A stretch of 11,814 nt of DNA. Source: Sphingomonadaceae bacterium (GTDB lineage Bacteria; Pseudomonadota; Alphaproteobacteria; Sphingomonadales; Sphingomonadaceae). The stretch is from contig JACDGO010000034.1 of NCBI GenBank assembly GCA_013821585.1, forward strand, positions 1-11,814. The letters run 5' to 3'. Positions 5,716-11,814 of this stretch are shown here, one piece after another. The position numbers and the translations under genes are program-made. Positions within the stretch are counted from its first letter, which is position 1. Each line of letters begins with the position of its first letter. The notes under the pieces are model-generated. The model saw only the letters and a list, made by a program, of their open reading frames with translations. It ran no database searches and had not been told where the DNA came from.

Positions 5716-6629
5716 GGCAATGGCTCCTCTCGCGATGCGACCAGAATTTTGTACCAAGCGGCGCGCGTCCAGCCGACCTTATAGGCATCCGCGGCTTCAC
5801 GGATCCGCGCGGCGTGTTGAGACCCGATGATGGGAATCGGGTGAGCCGGGTGCGCCATTACCCAGCTATAGGCGGCGGCGGTGCGCGAGACGCCGTGCGC
5901 TTCAGCAACCTCATCGAGAGCGCCGGCTACAGCGGCTTCGCGCGGGTTCGCAGGATTGGAGATGCGCCCCCCCCCAAGCGGCGACCATGCGAGCACCGCA
6001 TGATCGTGCGTCATCGCGAGGTCGAGCGTTCCGTCTTCGATGGGGCCGAGCGCTAGCGGCGAGAATTCGGGCTGCGTCGTTGACAACGGCAAACCGTGCG
6101 CGGGCATGGCCGCCTCCATTGCCGCCGTTTGCGCGGGGGTGAAGTTCGAGACACCGAACGCGCCGATCTTGCCCAGCGCGCGCGCTTTTTCCATGGTTCG
6201 CGCGGTTTCGTGCGGATGGGCGAGGATGTCGGGGCGGTGAATTTGATACAGGTCTATGTGTTGCGTGTTCAGACGGCGCAGCGACGCGTCGATCGCGGCT
6301 TCCAGATGGGCCGGCGACTGATCGTACGGAACGCCGGGCACGATGCCGCCCTTCGTCGCCAGCACCATCCGGTCGCGCGCGGACCCGTCCTCGGTGAACA
6401 CCTGTCCGAGCAGCGCTTCGGCCGAGCCGAACCCCCCGGACGTGTCGGCGCCGTATATATCGGCAGTGTCGAACAGGGTGATTCCGCTCTCGAGCGCGGC
6501 ATTCACCAACGCGCGCGCTTCCACCACCGTCCGCCCTGCAAAGCGCCACATTCCCCATGCCATCGACGACACGACAATCCCGCTTTTGCCCAGTGTCCGG
6601 GTGCGGGGAATCGCGGCAAGTTCATTCAT
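5712..6629 (-). CDS. aldo/keto reductase
   Basis: This 305-residue NAD(P)H-dependent oxidoreductase has a (beta/alpha)8 barrel pattern. The full catalytic tetrad is visible: Asp54 and Tyr59 in FDTADIYG, Lys93 in ATKGG and His131 in YQIHRPD. Further family marks are FGVSNFTPAQ (158-167 region), AWSPLGGGRI (214-223) and the cofactor-site IPIIGSQHAARI near the C-terminus. It most resembles the YdhF/SmoB-like branch. Such enzymes reduce an aldehyde or ketone of a sugar-like substrate to the alcohol. ATG 6627-6629 was chosen; the frame also reaches TTG 6659. The gene follows lacI by 37 bp and overlaps the monooxygenase start by 4 bp (GTGA), which argues that both enzymes act in one pathway, possibly with this one reducing the aldehyde the monooxygenase makes. 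A nine-base G tract encodes Gly219-221. Confidence 0.9.
   Translation of the reverse strand: MNELAAIPRTRTLGKSGIVVSSMAWGMWRFAGRTVVEARALVNAALESGITLFDTADIYGADTSGGFGSAEALLGQVFTEDGSARDRMVLATKGGIVPGVPYDQSPAHLEAAIDASLRRLNTQHIDLYQIHRPDILAHPHETARTMEKARALGKIGAFGVSNFTPAQTAAMEAAMPAHGLPLSTTQPEFSPLALGPIEDGTLDLAMTHDHAVLAWSPLGGGRISNPANPREAAVAGALDEVAEAHGVSRTAAAYSWVMAHPAHPIPIIGSQHAARIREAADAYKVGWTRAAWYKILVASREEPLP
5967..5975 (-). repeat. nine-base homopolymer (G9 on coding strand) inside the aldo/keto reductase gene
   Basis: Nine consecutive C on the plus strand encode the three glycines of the SPLGGGRI motif as GGG-GGG-GGG. Gain or loss of one base would shift the frame about two thirds into the gene. The frame is intact here. 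Confidence 0.9.
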
Positions 6630-6666
6630 CGGCGGGGTTGCGCTCCGGAGACATGACAACGCTATC

Positions 6667-7692
6667 TTATTGGCGCGAAGAGGTGGGCGGCGTCAACACC
6701 CCCGTGCTCGCCCTTGCCACGAGTTCATGCTGCAGCCGCCTGTGCTGAACGCTGTCGGCTTTTTCGAACAGCAAGCTCGCCGCCGCGAACGCCAGTTCCC
6801 GCGTCGGCTGTCGGATCGTCGTTAGCGGGGGCCAGACGAGTTGCGCGAGGGGGGTATCGTCGAAGCCGGCGACCGACAGGTCTTCGGGCATCCGCAGGCC
6901 CTTCGAGTGCGCTACCGTCAGCACTCCCGCCGCCATGTCGTCGTTCGACGCGAAGATCGCGGTTGGGCGGCGGGAATAAGACAGGAGCGAATGCGCGGCG
7001 GTGGCGCCGCTGGCGAAGTCGAATTCGCCGGGATGTACGAGGCCGGGCTCATAGGCGATCCCCGCCCGGTCGAGCGCCCGGCGGTATCCGAACAACCGCT
7101 GCTCGCTGGCCATATGGTTGGGGTGGCCGACGATGAAACCGATGACGCGGTGGCCGAGGTTGATGAGGTGCGTCGTCATGTCGTCCGCCGCCTGCACGTC
7201 GTCCATGAACACCGATGAGGTCAGCGCGTGGTTGGTGCCGGGCGAGATGCGGACGAAGGGGATGCCGCGCCGCTCGAGTTCCTCGAGCACCGGCGCAGCA
7301 TCGGTGACGGGCGAAGACAGGATAATGCCATCGACATGCGTCTCGTCGATCAGACCGCCGACCTCGGCGGCGAGCGTGGGCGAAGCGACGTCGGCGGGTT
7401 GCGCGAGCATCCGCACCCCGGCTTCCTTGCACCGTTCCCACACGCCCTCCTGAATGGCGTGGATGTAATAGGGCGAGTGGTTATCGTAGATCAGCGCGAT
7501 CTGGTGCGAGCGCTTGCCCGCGAGCGAGCGCGCGGCCAAACTCGGACTGAACGACAGCGCCGCCATCGCGGCCGCGACCCGCGCGTGGGTATCGGCCCGG
7601 ACGTAGCGCTCCTTGTTGAGGACGCGGCTAACAGTCTTGATCGACACACCGGCCTTCTTCGCGACATCGTTGATCGTGCTGCGAGACGCCAT
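6667..7692 (-). CDS. LacI-family transcriptional regulator
   Basis: This 341-residue protein is a complete LacI/GalR repressor. Residues 7-30 hold the helix-turn-helix (TINDVAKKAGVSIKTVSRVL), residues about 49-62 the hinge (SPSLAARSLAGKRS), and the rest the periplasmic-binding-protein-like effector domain. That domain shows HSPYYIHAIQEGV, GIILSSPVTD, NLGHRVIGFIVG, AIFASNDDMAAGV and DLSVAGFDDTPLAQLVWPPL. ATG 7690-7692 is preceded by AAGAGGA about 6 nt upstream; the frame extends to 7773 but that part has no family similarity. It is first in a leftward unit with the aldo/keto reductase and the monooxygenase and is divergent from the dehydrogenase/TonB-receptor unit. By family habit it binds a CG-centred palindrome and lets go on binding a sugar or sugar derivative. 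A good operator overlaps its own -10 box. Confidence 0.93.
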   Translation of the reverse strand: MASRSTINDVAKKAGVSIKTVSRVLNKERYVRADTHARVAAAMAALSFSPSLAARSLAGKRSHQIALIYDNHSPYYIHAIQEGVWERCKEAGVRMLAQPADVASPTLAAEVGGLIDETHVDGIILSSPVTDAAPVLEELERRGIPFVRISPGTNHALTSSVFMDDVQAADDMTTHLINLGHRVIGFIVGHPNHMASEQRLFGYRRALDRAGIAYEPGLVHPGEFDFASGATAAHSLLSYSRRPTAIFASNDDMAAGVLTVAHSKGLRMPEDLSVAGFDDTPLAQLVWPPLTTIRQPTRELAFAAASLLFEKADSVQHRRLQHELVARASTGVLTPPTSSRQ

Positions 7693-7711
7693 CGTCGTTC
7701 CTCTTGGGATG

Positions 7712-7743
7712 CTGTTGTAGCGATGCAACAGACGCGCGCGCAA
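7712..7743 (-). promoter_or_regulatory. lacI promoter with CG-centred LacI-type operator
   Basis: CTGTTGTAGCGATGCAACAG (7712-7731) is an imperfect palindrome centred on CG, with 8 of 10 half-site positions matching, which is the usual architecture for LacI/GalR operators. On the minus strand TTGCGC (7738-7743) and TACAAC (7714-7719), 18 nt apart, form a plausible promoter whose -10 lies inside the operator. This would give autoregulation of the regulator-reductase-monooxygenase unit, starting near 7707. Confidence 0.65.
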
Positions 7744-7794
7744 TGGTGCGACCCCTTGCCGAACCCGCGACAATCGTGCGAATGGATGAATTAA

Positions 7795-7806
7795 GACACC
7801 GCTGTC
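7795..7806 (+). promoter_or_regulatory. second, weaker CG-centred palindrome before the dehydrogenase gene
   Basis: GACACCGCTGTC is palindromic at 5 of 6 positions per half and is centred on CG. It ends 25 bp before the dehydrogenase ATG. It may be an auxiliary operator for the rightward unit, allowing looping with the site at 7712-7731 about 80 bp away, but it is short and its half-sites differ from the first operator. Confidence 0.3.
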
Positions 7807-7831
7807 AGAAAGTGGCGTCGCGGGAGGACGG

Positions 7832-8908
7832 ATGACGCTGCGCTACGGTCTTGTCGGCACCGGCATGATGGGCGTCGAGCATATCCGCAACGTCGCGATC
7901 ACGCCGGGCGCTGAGATCGTCGCGCTCGCCGACCCTGTGGCCGAGTCGCTACAATCGGCGAAGGATGCGCTGGGGCAGGGCGCGCAGCCCGTCGTTTATT
8001 CCGATTCCGCCGCGCTGGCGAAAGCTGAGCTCGACGCGGTGATCGTCTGCAGCCCGAACCATACGCATCGCGACGTGCTCGCGCCGCTGTTCGATGCCGG
8101 GATCAACATCCTCTGCGAAAAGCCGGTCGCAACGACGATCGAGGACGCGCGCTGGATCGTCGATCGCGCCGCGCGATCGCCAGGCATTTTCTGGACGGCA
8201 ATGGAATACCGCTACATGCCGCCTGTCGCCGAATTCATCGCACAGGCCCACGGCGGGCGGGTCGGCAAGCTGCGAATGCTAAGCATCCGCGAGCACCGTT
8301 TCCCATTTCTTTCCAAGGTCGGCGACTGGAACCGTTTTTCCGAAAACACCGGCGGGACGATGGTCGAGAAATGCTGTCATTTCTTCGACCTGATGCGCCT
8401 CATCACGCAAAGCGAGGCGGTGCGCGTTTATTGCTCGGGCGCGATGGACGTGAACCATCTCGAAGAACGTTACGGCGATCGCACGCCCGATATCATCGAC
8501 AACAGCTACACGACCGTGGACTTCGCCGATGGATCGCGCGCGATGCTCGACCTGTCGATGTTCGCCGAAGGCGCGGAAAACCAGGAAGAGATCACCGCGA
8601 CGGGCGACAACGCGCGGCTCGACGTGCTGATTCCGGCGGGCGACCTCGTGTTTTCGCCGCGCACCGGCTTCATGCGGCAGAAGGCCGTCGAGCGAACGCA
8701 CGTCCCGGTCGAGGAACATGCGCTGAGAGCCGGTCATCACCATGGCGCGACCTTCTACGAGCACCAGAAGTTCGCCGCCGCCGTCCGCGGCGAGGGGCCG
8801 GTCGAAGTGACCGCGCATGACGGAATGATGGCGGTCGCGATCGGCGCCGCTGCGGAGATCAGCGCGCGCGAGCATCGCGTGGTCGCGATGGACGAACTCG
8901 AATTCTAG
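7832..8908 (+). CDS. Gfo/Idh/MocA-family oxidoreductase
   Basis: This 358-residue NAD(P)-dependent sugar or cyclitol dehydrogenase has an N-terminal Rossmann fold with YGLVGTGMMG (5-14), a beta-strand ending in ALADP (31-35), AVIVCSPNHTH (69-79) and the family signature CEKPVA (95-100) with catalytic Lys97. The C-terminal domain carries GGTMVEKCCHFFD (174-186), whose His183 and Asp186 match the family's active-site 'GG...H..D'. Members oxidise or reduce glucose-, inositol- or uronate-like substrates in the cytosol; which one is used here cannot be read off. ATG 7832 is preceded by GGGAGGA at 7822-7828. The TonB-dependent receptor gene follows 13 bp later, so the two are an operon, divergent from the LacI regulator that probably controls both. 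Confidence 0.92.
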   Translation: MTLRYGLVGTGMMGVEHIRNVAITPGAEIVALADPVAESLQSAKDALGQGAQPVVYSDSAALAKAELDAVIVCSPNHTHRDVLAPLFDAGINILCEKPVATTIEDARWIVDRAARSPGIFWTAMEYRYMPPVAEFIAQAHGGRVGKLRMLSIREHRFPFLSKVGDWNRFSENTGGTMVEKCCHFFDLMRLITQSEAVRVYCSGAMDVNHLEERYGDRTPDIIDNSYTTVDFADGSRAMLDLSMFAEGAENQEEITATGDNARLDVLIPAGDLVFSPRTGFMRQKAVERTHVPVEEHALRAGHHHGATFYEHQKFAAAVRGEGPVEVTAHDGMMAVAIGAAAEISAREHRVVAMDELEF

Positions 8909-8921
8909 GGGAGACAAGACG

Positions 8922-11282
8922 ATGACTAGGACATTGATGCTCGCGGGCGTTGCCGCGATTGCGCTGACCGCCGCGCCCGCGACTGCGCAGGAGCAGACGA
9001 CCGCTCCCGAAGCGGCGACGACAGCGCCCGACGATACAGCGCCCGCCGAGATCGTCGTCACCGCGCAGAAGCGCAGCGAGCGGCTTCAGGATGTTCCCGT
9101 TGCGGTCTCGGTGGTCAGCGGCTCCGCGCTCGAGGCGCAGGGCAAGGTCAGCCTGGAAGGCGTGGTCAATCTCGTCCCCTCGTTCAACTTCCTCAAATCG
9201 GGCACGACGCTCAATCAGTCACTGTTCCTGCGCGGCGTCGGCACCGCAACCTTCTCGATCGCCGGCGAGCCTTCGGTCTCGACCGTTGTCGATGGTGTCG
9301 TCTACAGCCGTTCGGGCGAGGCGTTCAGCGACCTGATCGACATCGATCGCATCGAGGTGCTGCGCGGACCTCAAGGCACATTGTTCGGCAAGAACGCAAG
9401 TGCGGGCGTGATCAACATCATCTCGAAGCAGCCGACGGCCGATTTCGGCGGTTTCCTCGAGGCGGGCTTCTATACCAAGAGCGAGTATCGCGTGCGCGGC
9501 GCTGTCAACACGCCGATCGGGCCGAACGTCCGCACCCGCCTCAGCGGCTTCTACAGCGACTATGACGGCAACATCACGAATATCGCGCAAGCCTCCGACC
9601 GGCGCGTCAACGGTTTCAAGCATTATGGAGGCCGGCTACAGGTCGACATCGATTTTTCGCCGACCGTGAAGCTCGCGCTGATCGGTGACTATCATCACGA
9701 CAACGACGATTGCTGCGCCGAGGTCATCGGCACGCCGCCGATCGCCGGCGCGACCGGGCTACCGACAACTAACTTGTCAACCGCCGCGCTCCCGACTCCG
9801 TTGGGCGACCGGACGCGACAGATCGCGCAGAACCTGATCACGCGCACGATCGAGACGGGTTACGGCTTTTCGGCGCAGCTCGACGCCGATGTCGGTCCCG
9901 CGACGATCACCTCGATCACCGCCTATCGCAACTACAAGAACACCGAAATTCGCGACGGTGACTTTCTTCCCGCCGCCTATATCGGCTTCAACCAGCTCCA
10001 CGACTTCGGGCCGCAGACCGGCAATACGATCAGCCAGGAATTGCGGCTGACGTCGCCGGGACATCAGTTCATCGACTATGTCGTGGGCGCCTATTATTCG
10101 CGCGCTTTCTCCGAGCGCATCTTCACGCGCAACGACATCGTCTGCACCTCGGCGGTCACGCCCGCGCCGACGGTGCTGACGCCATGCACCAGCCCGCTCG
10201 CCAACCCGTCGACTTTCCCGACAGGCACCGCCGATTTCGGCTCGACCTTCAAGAACCTCGCCTTCTTCGGCCAAGGGACGATCAACTTCGCCGAGCGGTT
10301 CCGGATCATCGCCGGCCTGCGCTACACCGTAGACGAGCTCGAGGTGTTCCACAGCCGCAACACGACGCTCGCCGGGCCGGGCATCAACCCGAGCTTCCCG
10401 GTCACGCCGACCGGCACCGGCCAGCCGGCGACGATCTTCACCGGCAAGGCGACCAACGAAAATCTGTCGGGCAAGGGCGGCGTGCAGTTCGACGTCAGCC
10501 ACAACACTATGGCCTATGCCACCTATGCGCGCGGCTATAAGGGACCGGCGTTCAACGTTTTCTACAACCTGACCGCGACCGGCACGAACGCGATTTCGCC
10601 CGAAACGTCGAACGCCTATGAAGTGGGCCTGAAGAACACGCTGTTCGGCGGACGGCTGGTGGTCAACCTCGCCGGCTATTACGCCAAATACCGCAACTTC
10701 CAAGCAAACAATCCGGACGTCGTCGCGGGCGTGGTCGTGACGCGGTTCACCAACGCGGGAACGGTCTCGACGCGCGGCGGCGAGCTCGACCTGCTGTGGC
10801 GGCCGGTCACCGACCTCTCCATCTCAGGCGGCGCCGCCTACACCGACGCGAAGGTCGACCAGTTCCGCGTCGCGCCCGGCGCGCCCGCCACCGCGATCAT
10901 CCCGCCTGGAACGCCGCTCGCCTTCGCGCCCAAGTTCAAGGGCTCGCTCGGCGCCGACTATCGCTGGCGGACCGGCGGCGCGGTCGACGTCTTCTTCGGC
11001 GGGCAGGGGTCATACCAGTCGAAGCAGCTCGCGCAATTCTCGCCCGATCCGGTCATCCGCAGGCTCGCGACGATCCACGGCTACGGGCTCGTCAACCTTA
11101 CGGCAGGGGTGGCGGACAGCAACGACCGCTTCAGGTTGACCTTCCAGGTCCGCAACCTGTTCGACCAAAGCTTTGCCGCCGCGATCGCCAACGGCGGCCC
11201 TGGCGGCGCCTATCGCTACCAGATCCCGCGCGACGCCGATCGCTATTACGGCGTTACCGCGCGGATCAATTTCGGGAACTGA
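8922..11282 (+). CDS. TonB-dependent outer-membrane receptor
   Basis: This 786-residue outer-membrane receptor has a signal peptide (1-22, cleavage after PATA), a Pro/Thr/Ala-rich linker, and the TonB box EIVVTAQ (43-49). The plug domain (about 50-165) includes VPVAVSVVSGSALEAQG and the conserved DRIEVLRGPQGTLFGKNASA. The rest is a 22-strand-type beta-barrel with many aromatic-ended strands, such as the closing FRLTFQVRNLFDQSF and YYGVTARINFGN. No N-terminal STN signalling domain is present, so it is a transporter rather than a FecA-type signaller. It uses TonB/ExbBD energy to bring a ligand into the periplasm. In sphingomonads such receptors often serve carbohydrate or aromatic uptake as well as iron. 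Operon linkage to a sugar-type dehydrogenase and LacI control point to a carbon source here. GGGGAG lies about 8 nt before the ATG. Confidence 0.95.
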   Translation: MTRTLMLAGVAAIALTAAPATAQEQTTAPEAATTAPDDTAPAEIVVTAQKRSERLQDVPVAVSVVSGSALEAQGKVSLEGVVNLVPSFNFLKSGTTLNQSLFLRGVGTATFSIAGEPSVSTVVDGVVYSRSGEAFSDLIDIDRIEVLRGPQGTLFGKNASAGVINIISKQPTADFGGFLEAGFYTKSEYRVRGAVNTPIGPNVRTRLSGFYSDYDGNITNIAQASDRRVNGFKHYGGRLQVDIDFSPTVKLALIGDYHHDNDDCCAEVIGTPPIAGATGLPTTNLSTAALPTPLGDRTRQIAQNLITRTIETGYGFSAQLDADVGPATITSITAYRNYKNTEIRDGDFLPAAYIGFNQLHDFGPQTGNTISQELRLTSPGHQFIDYVVGAYYSRAFSERIFTRNDIVCTSAVTPAPTVLTPCTSPLANPSTFPTGTADFGSTFKNLAFFGQGTINFAERFRIIAGLRYTVDELEVFHSRNTTLAGPGINPSFPVTPTGTGQPATIFTGKATNENLSGKGGVQFDVSHNTMAYATYARGYKGPAFNVFYNLTATGTNAISPETSNAYEVGLKNTLFGGRLVVNLAGYYAKYRNFQANNPDVVAGVVVTRFTNAGTVSTRGGELDLLWRPVTDLSISGGAAYTDAKVDQFRVAPGAPATAIIPPGTPLAFAPKFKGSLGADYRWRTGGAVDVFFGGQGSYQSKQLAQFSPDPVIRRLATIHGYGLVNLTAGVADSNDRFRLTFQVRNLFDQSFAAAIANGGPGGAYRYQIPRDADRYYGVTARINFGN

Positions 11283-11286
11283 GCGA

Positions 11287-11326
11287 GATCGGACCGGCGA
11301 GGGATTAAGCCTTCGCCGGCCGGATC
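11287..11326. terminator. long hairpin between convergent genes, possible bidirectional terminator
   Basis: CCGGCGAGGG (11294-11303) and CCTTCGCCGG (11310-11319) form a 10-bp stem with one G-U pair around a 6-nt loop. Flanking GATC (11287-11290) and GATC (11323-11326) extend it with two mismatches. It starts 4 bp after the receptor stop and overlaps the last codons of the transporter gene. No T-run follows on either strand, so intrinsic termination is not certain. Confidence 0.45.
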
Positions 11327-11814
11327 ACAGGCAGCAGCAAATGTACCCAGAGCGTCGCCACGAGGTAGGCGCTCGCGCAGATTGCGAACATCGGCCAATA
11401 GCCGTGGCCGTTGGCAAGGCTCCATCCGGCGAGCTTGATTATCAACGCCCCTGAGATGTTACCCGCCACCGCTCCGGTCGCGATCACCGTAGCGACGCGA
11501 CCGGTCGGCACGATGTCGGCGGTCAGCCCGAACACGTTAGTCGAAAAGCCCTGGTGCGCGAACAGCGCCGCACCGATCACCAGCGCCGCGACCCAGGGAT
11601 TCGGCGCGAGCAACGCGAGCGGCATCGGCAGAATCATGCACGCGTAAAACAGCATCGACGTTTTGCGTGCGCGGTTGACGCTGTAGCCGCGTGCGGTCAG
11701 CTGCGGAAAGAGTAGCCCCGACGACAGCGCGCCAGCACCCGCGAAGCTGTAGATGATCGCGACGGGGAGGCCGAGCGACGCCTGCGTCATGTGGAAAACG
11801 CGGCTGAAAAAATC
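11305..11814 (-). CDS. MFS transporter, anion:cation symporter (hexuronate-like) type (partial, 5' end off window)
   Basis: The last 169 residues of a major-facilitator protein; the frame is open to the right edge (DFFSRVFHMTQASLGLP). Hydrophobic segments alternate with short charged loops. The blocks VAIIYSFAGAGALSSGLLFP, LTARGYSVNRARKTSM and NVFGLTADIVPTGRVATVIATGAVAGNISGALI match the C-terminal half of ACS-family transporters such as ExuT-type hexuronate and related sugar-acid permeases ('G-x-S-V-x-x-ARK' and 'D-x-x-P' loops). It should carry an organic anion across the inner membrane. It converges on the TonB-dependent receptor with 22 bp between stops, so it is not cotranscribed with it, but proximity suggests the two handle the same compound in sequence. 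Two substitutions worth noting are AGAGALSSGLL in place of the more usual DxGSxxGGW-like motif. Confidence 0.85.
   Translation of the reverse strand, partial: DFFSRVFHMTQASLGLPVAIIYSFAGAGALSSGLLFPQLTARGYSVNRARKTSMLFYACMILPMPLALLAPNPWVAALVIGAALFAHQGFSTNVFGLTADIVPTGRVATVIATGAVAGNISGALIIKLAGWSLANGHGYWPMFAICASAYLVATLWVHLLLPVIRPAKA

Noticed and set aside
7693..7773. Upstream extension of the intact LacI regulator
   Set aside because: The extra residues have no family similarity and run through the promoter/operator; ATG 7690-7692 has a proper ribosome-binding site and starts at the normal LacI N-terminus.
8279..9061. 260-codon minus-strand open frame across the dehydrogenase and receptor start
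   Set aside because: It is antisense to two well-supported genes, spans the operon junction and shows low-complexity Ala/Ser/Val and His/Arg runs typical of GC-rich shadow frames.
9777..10703. 308-codon minus-strand open frame inside the receptor gene
   Set aside because: It is antisense to the beta-barrel coding region; composition is Arg/Gly/Ala/Val-rich and no domain is recognisable.

Overview
The window looks like a piece of a sphingomonad (Sphingomonadales, Alphaproteobacteria) chromosome. Codons are GC-rich, there is a large TonB-dependent receptor of the sphingomonad/caulobacter catabolic type (TonB box EIVVTAQ, about 790 residues), and it sits beside a LacI regulator, a Gfo/Idh/MocA dehydrogenase and an MFS sugar-acid transporter. 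The taxonomic call is inference from gene content and style.

Left edge (1-1009): the 5' part of a family-5 solute-binding lipoprotein gene (minus strand) runs into the 3' part of a tRNA-Leu(UAA) gene. The tRNA has its anticodon stem-loop, long variable arm, T arm and encoded CCA, but its 5' acceptor strand and most of its D arm are missing. An AT-rich stretch with inverted and tandem repeats replaces them. This is the layout expected at the distal end (att site) of an integrated element that used tRNA-Leu as its target. If so, chromosome lies to the left and acquired DNA to the right.

Candidate accessory segment (1010-4610): a hipBA toxin-antitoxin operon (minus) with a clear promoter nested in inverted repeats; a two-gene minus-strand unit of a DUF1579-like beta-barrel protein and a glutathione S-transferase; a small plus-strand gene of unknown function that appears to be frameshifted; and a LacI-type regulator reduced to its DNA-binding head. 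No integrase or transposase is visible.

Catabolic locus (4615-11814): two divergent units share a 139-bp control region with a good LacI-type operator. Leftward: lacI-type regulator, aldo/keto reductase, and SsuD-type FMNH2-dependent monooxygenase, the last two with overlapping stop and start codons. Rightward: Gfo/Idh/MocA dehydrogenase and TonB-dependent receptor, 13 bp apart. Converging on the receptor is the 3' end of an MFS transporter of the anion:cation symporter (hexuronate-like) type. Together these encode outer-membrane uptake, inner-membrane uptake, oxidation/reduction of a sugar-like compound and a possible C-S (sulfonate) cleavage step under one regulator. The most interesting reading is a desulfonating pathway for a sulfonated sugar, comparable to the sulfoquinovose monooxygenase (sulfo-SMO) route, in which an SsuD-like enzyme and an aldo/keto reductase act in sequence. 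No flavin reductase, sulfoquinovosidase or sulfite exporter is seen here, so this remains a hypothesis.

No CRISPR array, rRNA, complete tRNA or insertion sequence was recognised. No gene-free stretch exceeds about 210 bases; 4182-4388 holds nothing I can name beyond the upstream region of the LacI remnant.
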